Below are positions 57,611 through 64,000 of a DNA stretch of 64,000 bases, in pieces; positions within the stretch are counted from its first letter, which is position 1; each line of letters starts with the position of its first letter. The stretch is from assembly GCA_030063045.1 (NCBI GenBank), contig JAQSEB010000064.1, forward strand, positions 1,116,001 to 1,180,000, given 5' to 3'. The notes under the pieces were generated by a model. That model saw nothing but the letters and a program-made list of their open reading frames with translations. It did no database searches and was not told the DNA's origin. The position numbers and the translations under genes were made by a program. This stretch comes from Pratylenchus scribneri. Taxonomy: Eukaryota; Nematoda; Chromadorea; Rhabditida; Pratylenchidae.

Positions 57611-58283
57611 GCGCAGCGAAGACAAAATTCAAAATGATGAAGAACAAAATGCGAATTTATTTTGGATATTTTCACACCTTTTTACAATTACAATTCACAC
57701 AAAAACAATTATTGAAACAATGAAAATATGCCAAAAATTATTAAATGAATGAATAAAGGCATCGAAAGCAAAAATGTCATTTTTTTAGAGTCTATAATTT
57801 GCCGAAAAAAATAATTAATTTGCCGAAATTCTTTCGAGTCAAAAAATATTATATTTTGAGGCCATATAACTTGGCCAAATCAGACTTTTTTAAGATTCCA
57901 TAACAAATAGTCCCTAATCCCATCATTCCCTGAACCTAATCCTGAGCCCTAATACCTAGTTATGGCCAAGTTATATGCCTTCAAAAATATGATATTTTTC
58001 AACAGGAAAGAATTTGGGTAAATTCAGTCATTTTTGGGGTAAATTAAATTTACTCCATTTATTTTGTAAAATATAATTTAATTTCCGGGTGGGTAATGTT
58101 TTATTTCCTTTGCTTTTTCTGCATTTTTTAATCCCAATATACATTTTTTAGTCACCAATATGTGTGAATAATTTAACCTGGATATTATTTCCTCATTTAA
58201 ATGCACATAAAAAATAAAAATTTAATATTCTTTCAAAGTGAAAAGAAAAATTCAACAATATCTTCTTAAATACAAAGCATTAT
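57611..58283. other. Spacer between collagen and E2 genes (convergent)
   Basis: It holds a MITE copy (57,847-58,003) and otherwise AT-rich DNA. AATAAA signals near 57,752 fit the collagen 3' end. Confidence 0.45.
57847..58003. mobile_element. MITE with AATATTATATTTTGA ends (copy 3)
   Basis: AATATTATATTTTGAGGCCA TATAACTTGGCC at the left; GGCCAAGTTATATGCCTTCA AAAATATGATATT at the right. Third copy of the family at 14.8 and 40.0 kb; the middle (TTCCCTGAACCTAATCCTGA) is the reverse orientation of the 40-kb centre. Confidence 0.8.
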
Positions 58284-61200
58284 TTATAGGATCGAACAAT
58301 GGCATATGGCCTCATCAGTATAGTCATCATATTCATCATCTTTTGCTTTATCAATTTTTGTATCTTTGTCTTCTTTCTTATCCAATAAAATTTCTTGAAG
58401 AGCAGAAGGGCATTTCATCGATGAAAATTTCAACTTGAGTTTTTCATATACCATCTGTGGAAAAATAAAATTTTTCATGCCCAAATTATTAATTATATTA
58501 AAAGAGTCAAAATTAAACATTTGAAATATTTTTTATACCATTAACTCTAATTTAGACTGAAAATTTTATCATGAAAAAATTTTGCAAGAAATTTTCTGGA
58601 AATTTCGGTTTAAAAATATAGCAAAGAATTTTTGGAAATTTTCGGTTTAAAAATTTAGCAAAAAAATTTTTGGAAATTTCGGTTTAAAAATATAACAAGG
58701 AATTTTTGGAATTTTAGTCTAAAAATTTTTCAAGAAAATTTAAATATGAAAATTTCGGTCTAATTTTTTTTTTAAAATCTTAATATGAAATTTCGGCAAG
58801 AAATTCTTGGAAATTTCAGTTTAAAAATTTCGCAAAGTATTTTTGGAAATTTTAGTTAAAAATTTTTCATGATAATCTAAATATGAAAATTAGTCTAAAA
58901 TTTTTAAAAAATCTTAATATTAAATTTCGGCAAAAAATTCGTGGAATTTCGGTTTAAAAATTTAGCAAAGAATTTTTGGTAGTCTAAAAATTTTTCAAGA
59001 AAATTTAAATATGAAAATTTCGGTTTAAATTTTTTTTAAATCTTAATATGAAATTTCGGCAAAAAATTCTTGGAAATTACGGTTTGGAAATTTTTCAAAA
59101 AAATATTAATTTTATTATTTTTGGACACCTTAAGCTTGCGCAAATCAGAGTTGTACACTTTTCCAGCCTTTACCAGTCGTTCACAATCCTCAATCCATTC
59201 GTCCACTTGCGCACATATTTCTTCCCCTTTCAACCAAAAATGGCATTCGATTACATCGGCGAAAGCCTTAGGCGGATTCTAGCAAAAAAAAGATGATTTC
59301 ATTTAAAAAAAATGAAACTGATAATAGCACCTGAAGCTGTTGAAGCATTGCCCATCGAAGGCACTCATGGCGGATTCTGGCATTATAATCGCATGATTGC
59401 CTTTCACCTTTCTGTGTGTTCCGCATCCGTTCATAGCCTGGCTCATTGTAGTACTAATAATAAATTAAGTGAATTTGGTCATACCGTATTTTTTTTCTAT
59501 TAGAAGCCCATTCTCTAATAGTAATCCATCTTTTCAATTATTTTTTTTTTAATTCTATAAAAAATGTTTTAATTGTGAATCTCAAAAACATTTTTACCAA
59601 TTATTCCATTAAAATCGGTTGGATTTATTGCAAATTAGCGAATAAATTTTATTTTCATGTCTTTTTCTCGCGAAAAATAAAAGCCCATTCTTTTAAAAAA
59701 TAGCCCAAAAATAGTAGCCTCTGAATTTCTATTGGGGGAAAAATGGGCAATAATTTTAATAATATATGAAAATCCAGAATTTTTATAGAATAATACAGCT
59801 TAAATATTTTTGGCCTTGCTTAAAAGAGAAATATAATTAATTCAAGAAAGCGATATGCCAATTGGAAAGCCTTCAGAATCCTCTTAGTGGTTTTACAAAT
59901 TTTTGAAAAATTAAAATAAAAATTTATTAAATGGCTTTCTTCTTTAAAGTACACATTTATATGTATTCATTCGAATTAATGTAAAATTTTTTCAAATTTA
60001 ATTTCATTAATTTTAAAAAAAAATTATAAAATTGAAAAGAAAGTAAAATTTTATAATTTTTATGCGAGGAAAAAAAAATAATTTGAAAAAATATAAAAAT
60101 ACTGACTGGTTCCTCCACGAAAACCAATGCTTGAATTGAGACGAGCACTTGGAGCAGTGACGACTTGGATGGGTCCCAGCGCTCTGCCTTACTTCCAGAC
60201 CAAGTGTTCAAAATGGATAAGCAAACTTTGCCATCTTCATACAAATTTGGATTGAAACGAACCTTCAAAATTTATAAAATTTTATTTTCTTTCTTTTTTA
60301 AAAGTGATTTTCATAAAAAAAATAGTGATAAAAAGAGGTACAGCCCAACTTGACGCCATCTATGATAATTCATCAAGGACTGAATTAATTTTGATGATTT
60401 TTGTTATCAATTAAAGAGCAGATACTTGGCTATCTATTTATATAAAATTTTATTTAAATATGGTTCAGAATTAATGGAATTGTGCTTATAAAATATATAA
60501 AAATGTCATTAACTATGGATTAGCAAACTTTTCAATGATTTTATGAGCATAACTTCATCAATTTTGAATCAATTTATATAAAATTGATATCATTCAAGAG
60601 TCAAAAGTCTACTCTTTAATTTGATTCTAAAATCATCAAAATTGGTTCAATCCTTGATAGTTATTATAAATGGCTACAAATTGGGCAGTTCCCCTTCCTT
60701 TTGCTATTATCCTTACTCCAATTTTGATCCATCATCACATCAAACCCACCGTTTTATTGCCGGTAGTCTCAAAGTTTATTCGCATTGGTTCATTCGGATA
60801 ATTAGATGGAAAAAACACGTCAAATTCGAAGCATCCATTGGCGTAGGGCGTTTCCGCCGGTCCAATGATTAAAACCTAAAATTGGATGAGAAAAAATTAT
60901 AAAAAATAGATATTTGGAAAATGCGTTCGAATTTTCGATACTTAGGGATGGAATAGGGGCATCCTATTTTTTGTTAAAAATTTTTGAAATTTTTTTCAAT
61001 AATGATTTATAAAATCTATGGATGGTACTATTGCAGTTGAGCCCCTACAAGGGAATGACGAACGAGGACGATGATGAAGAAGATAATGACGATGATGATA
61101 ATGATGAAGAAGAAAGAAGACGATGAATATTATGAGGATGATAATGATGATAAAGAAGATGATGATGAAGAAGAAGATGATAATAAGTAGATGAGGTTGA

Positions 61201-62709
61201 TGGATGACAACGATGAAGAAAAAGATGATGAGGATGATGATGAAGAAGATGATGAAGAAGATGATGATGATGAAGAAGATGATTATGAGGATGATGAAGA
61301 AGAAGATGATGATGATGAAGATGATGATGAAGAAGATGATTATGAGGATGATGAAGAAGAAGATTGAGGATGATGAAGAAGAAGATGATGATGATGAAGA
61401 AGATGATTATGAGGATGATGAAGAAGAAGATGATGATGATGAAGATGATGATGAAGAAGATGATTATGAGGATGATGAAGAAGATGATTATGAGGATGAT
61501 GAAGAAAATTATCCTCAGCTTCATCTTCTTCTTCACAATCATCATCATCCTCGTCCTTTCCCTTGACACTATGTGAGCTAATATTTATGCAAATTAAAAA
61601 ACTTTTATAGACTTTTTTACCTTCATCACATCCAACCGTTCCTCACAAGCGCGCACAAAAATGCTGCTATTAGCCGAAATGGGCAATGAATTGTGGAGGG
61701 AGGCAAGTTCTCGGGCCAAACGCTTTGCTGCTGTCCCTTTTGAACCATCAGGAAAAGAAGTCCTCAATAAAGTTTCAAAATGATAAGAAATGTACATTTG
61801 ATCAAAGAATGGAATTGTCCCTGAATTTAATATAATGGCAAATGGCATTAAAATTGGAAATTGCAGATTTGAATTTTTTAGATAATTTTTTTTAATTCAG
61901 AAAAATATATGTAGTCCGCGCTTGGCCACAATTAAAGGTACTAAACAGTCTAAACCATATTTTGGTTTCTGGTTTAAAACTCTTTGGTTTTGGTTTAAAC
62001 CCCGACAAATTCTAAATCAATCGATGCGTCTCGATGAGCTGCTCTACAAATATACTAAATTGTTTGTGGGTCTAGGATTAAGAACAAAAGTTATAATCAA
62101 AAAACTAGAGTCCGGTTTTTCAGATTTGCTGGGCCCAGGTTTTTATTCAAAATTTTTTCGGACCGGGCCCGGTTTTTCCCGGGATTATATCAAATGACCC
62201 GGTTTCCGGGCCTGGGCCCAGCGCCCAGGTAAAACCCGGGCCGGGTCCGGACTCTACAAAGAACTAATCTTTCGGCAAAAAAATGTGCACCCAATTTTAA
62301 TTATTACTGGTTGCATAAGTAATGACTCAATTTTTAATTAATATTCTGTAAAAATAAAGGTAAACAAACTGAATATGAGCTTCTTCATTGTTGCACAATA
62401 CAAATCAGAGTCGCCTGTTAATAAAAGTGATTAAATTTTATGTAATTTTAAGCTTGAGATTTACATTTTTTTTGTTCCATTTCTTGTTTCGACATATTTG
62501 CAGCCAAAACCAATTGTTCCTCTTCGGTCAAAACTTTATATAAATCTAAATTATAGATAATTTAATTTAAATAAATTAACTTTTTATTAACCCATTTCTG
62601 TCGATGAACCGCCGGCCTTTTCATATTCGATCATTTTCTTTTTGGCTCTATTTAGAATGGTTTTTTGTTGTTCAATTTTATTCCCATTATTTTTGAAGAC
62701 AAAGTTCAT
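58284..62709 (-). CDS. ubc-17: Ubiquitin-conjugating enzyme E2, BIRC6/UBE2O-like
   Basis: Transfers ubiquitin from E1 via a cysteine thioester. Exons on the complement: 62709-62592, 62545-62465, 61820-61621, 60875-60750, 60262-60107, 59453-59331, 59278-59129, 58454-58284. All phases agree, giving 374 residues. The UBC core is about residues 90-268: [46 protein letters not shown], then [20 protein letters not shown] with the catalytic cysteine at about 189, and [17 protein letters not shown] then [10 protein letters not shown]. The FNPN replacement of the usual HPN and this run of motifs are the signature of the BIRC6/UBE2O group, closer to BIRC6. No BIR domain is encoded. The C-terminal ~56 residues are acidic and end CHCSIL. 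The symbol follows my recollection that C. elegans ubc-17 is the BIRC6-type E2; orthology is unchecked. Introns carry repeats but the frame is intact. Confidence 0.85.
58560..59115. repeat. Degenerate ~37-bp repeats in the last intron of the E2 gene
   Basis: Units resembling GGAAATTTCGGTTTAAAAAT followed by TTAGCAAAGAATTTTT recur about a dozen times with many substitutions. The array fills most of the intron 58,455-59,128. Confidence 0.75.
61055..61525. repeat. GAT/GAA trinucleotide-rich array in an E2 intron
   Basis: Almost pure GATGATGAAGAAGATGATGA-type DNA lies in the intron 60,876-61,620. A ~60-bp block (GAAGAAGATGATTATGAGGA TGATGAAGAAGAAGATGATG) is repeated several times. Frames over it (all Asp/Glu or Met/Lys on one strand, His/Leu or Ile/Phe on the other) follow from the repeat, and the flanking exons on the minus strand show it is intronic. 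Confidence 0.85.
61930..62097. mobile_element. Partial foldback with the GATGCGTCTCGATGAG core
   Basis: TTTAAACCCCGACAAATTCT and AATCGATGCGTCTCGATGAG, then CTACAAATATACTAAATTGT, match one arm of the family at 34.6, 36.1 and 38.1 kb. It lies in the second intron of the E2 gene. Confidence 0.55.
62106..62256. mobile_element. hAT-like MITE with GGGCCCGG arms (sister copy)
   Basis: TIRs TAGAGTCCGGTTTTTCAGAT and GGGTCCGGACTCTA; flanking 8-mers CAAAAAAC and CAAAGAAC match at 7 of 8. 151 bp, same family as 45,796-45,976 in inverted layout. It lies in the second intron of the E2 gene. Confidence 0.82.
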
Positions 62710-62977
62710 TTTATAATTAATTATTTGTTCGATTGAAATAGAAAGCTAAAATTTTTTATAATTCATAATTAATTTGACGATTATAGAGATTTTTAGTGCT
62801 ATCGTCCTGCTGTCCTGTTTCATTGGCGTTTTCGGGTTGAAAAACATTATTTAATGCAGATGCAGATTAATTCAAAGAGGAGAAATTTTAGATGAAAAAA
62901 AATTGATTGGATATGGGAATGATGACTGTTGATGTTGACTGTTGCTGGAGAAGGAATAAAAAAATTCTATAAAAAAT
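62710..62977. other. 5' flank of the E2 gene
   Basis: AT-rich with GATGACTGTTGATGTTGACT GTTGCTGGAG. No gene. Probably contains the E2 promoter; no specific motif can be named. Confidence 0.35.
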
Positions 62978-63297
62978 TAGTGCATTTTTAATCTAGGTGC
63001 AATTTAGTGTAATTTTATCTAGGAAAAATTAGTGCATTTTTAATCTAGGTGCAATTTAGTGTAATTTTATCTAGGAAAAATTAGTGCATTTTTATCTAGG
63101 TGCAATTTAGTGTAATTTTATCTAGGAAAAATTAGTGCATTTTTAATCTAGGTGCAATTTAGTGTAATTTTATCTAGGAAAAATTAGTGCATTTTTAATC
63201 TAGGTGCAATTTAGTGTAATTTTATCTAGGAAAAATTAGTGCATTTTTAATCTAGGTGCAATTTAGTGTAATTTTATCTAGGAAAAATTAGTGCATT
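62978..63297. repeat. 52-bp tandem array, about six copies
   Basis: Unit TTAGTGCATTTTTAATCTAG GTGCAATTTAGTGTAATTTT ATCTAGGAAAAA. Copies are nearly identical apart from a single-base deletion in one (TTTTTATCTAGG). Each unit holds two related halves (TTAGTGCATTTTTAATCTAGG and TTAGTGTAATTTTATCTAGG). Confidence 0.95.
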
Positions 63298-63339
63298 TAA
63301 AAGACGGTTCGCAAAATGCGTAATACCTTTTTAATATCC

Positions 63340-64000
63340 ATTTTTCTGTGGGTCCCCCGACCTTAAATATACTTTTTTCTGTGGGTCCCCCCAACCTTAA
63401 ATATACTTTTTTCTGTGGGTCCCCCCGACCTTAAATATACTTTTTTCTGTGGGTCCCCCCAACCTTAAATATACTTTTTTCTGTGGGTCCCCCCCGACCT
63501 TAAATATACTTTTTTCTGTGGGTCCCCCCGACCTTAAATATACTTTTTTCTGTGGGTCCCCCCGACCTTAAATATACTTTTTTCTGTGGGTCCCCCCGAC
63601 CTTAAATATACTTTTCTCTGTGGGTCCCCCCGACCTTAAATATACTTTTTTCTGTGGGTCCCCCCGACCTTAAATATACTTTTTTCTGTGGGTCCCCCCA
63701 ACCTTAAATATACTTTTTTCTGTGGGTCCCCCCGACCTTAAATATACTTTTTTCTGTGGGTCCCCCCGACCTTAAATATACTTTTTTCTGTGGGTCCCCC
63801 CGACCTTAAATATACTTTTCTCTGTGGGTCCCCCCGACCTTAAATATACTTTTTTCTGTGGGTCCCCCCGACCTTAAATATACTTTTTTCTGTGGGTCCC
63901 CCCAACCTTAAATATACTTTTTTCTGTGGGTCCCCCCGACCTTAAATATACTTTTTTCTGTGGGTCCCCCCGACCTTAAATATACTTTTTTCTGTGGGTC
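63340..64000. repeat. 34-bp tandem array running off the window
   Basis: Unit CTGTGGGTCCCCCCGACCTT AAATATACTTTTTT, about 20 copies, with CCGACC/CCAACC variants and a run of five to seven C. It reaches the last base, so its true length is unknown. Both this and the preceding array lie upstream of the E2 gene. Confidence 0.95.

Noticed and set aside
55777..57647. Minus-strand frames opposite the collagen exons
   Set aside because: They are shadows of GC-rich Gly-X-Y coding sequence; the plus strand gives a complete collagen.
61045..61576. Asp/Glu-, Met/Lys- and His/Leu/Ile-rich open frames on both strands
   Set aside because: They come from a GAT/GAA microsatellite lying in an intron of the minus-strand E2 gene.
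1..64000. tRNA, rRNA, CRISPR array or telomeric repeats
   Set aside because: No tRNA-like arms with a matching acceptor stem, no rRNA core, no spacer-repeat pattern and no TTAGGC tandem array were seen by eye. The GGTTAGGG-like centres of the AATATTATA MITEs are not telomeric arrays.

Overview
The window looks like nuclear DNA of a nematode. It is strongly AT-rich. Genes are split by many short GT-AG introns ending in TTTTAG or TTTCAG. The recognisable families are nematode ones: a cuticle collagen ending in the typical [15 protein letters not shown] tail, serpentine chemoreceptors of the Srt and Srsx types, and a tandem set of F-box/leucine-rich-repeat genes. Several genes have a splice acceptor a few bases upstream of the ATG with no exon before it, as expected for spliced-leader trans-splicing. 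Two predicted secreted proteins and the base composition would suit a parasitic (for example tylenchid) species, but genus cannot be fixed from this sequence alone.

Layout: 0.37-2.66 kb, Srt receptor (-). 3.1-4.4 kb, 26-bp minisatellite. 5-13 kb, gene-poor, with foldback and TIR elements and a few doubtful coding scraps. 14-27.5 kb, an F-box/LRR cluster: a 5'-truncated copy (+), one intact gene (+), a relic (+), then two copies on the minus strand that carry a nonsense codon and a lost splice donor. 28.9-31.2 kb, a large unknown secreted protein (+). 32.1-33.4 kb, a small membrane/SH3 protein gene and its truncated paralogue (+). 34.3-41.3 kb, one 5'-truncated and one complete Srsx-like receptor (+). 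42-43.1 kb, an F-box-like gene (+). 44.3-45.2 kb, an acidic repeat protein (+). 47.3 kb, a secreted cysteine-rich basic protein (+). 50.1-51.7 kb, a small secreted protein (+). 55-57.6 kb, cuticle collagen (+). 58.3-62.7 kb, a BIRC6-like ubiquitin-conjugating enzyme (-). The last kilobase is two tandem arrays, one running off the end.

The most striking non-gene content is a set of short non-autonomous transposons. At least six have YARNG-type termini (TAGGGTTG, CAGGGTTG, TAGAGTCC) and 8-bp target-site duplications, as in hAT elements. Their arms are filled with different simple repeats (GGAACC, CGGTTTT, CGGATATC, GGGGAC, GGGCCCGG), while four share an internal ~30-bp degenerate repeat. Several sit inside other foldback elements or inside introns, so insertion order can be read directly.

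The genes do not form a pathway. Themes are chemosensation (three receptors), ubiquitin-linked turnover (F-box family and E2) and secreted or cuticle products. All exon models were assembled by hand from reading frame, splice consensus and paralogue comparison, without transcript data.
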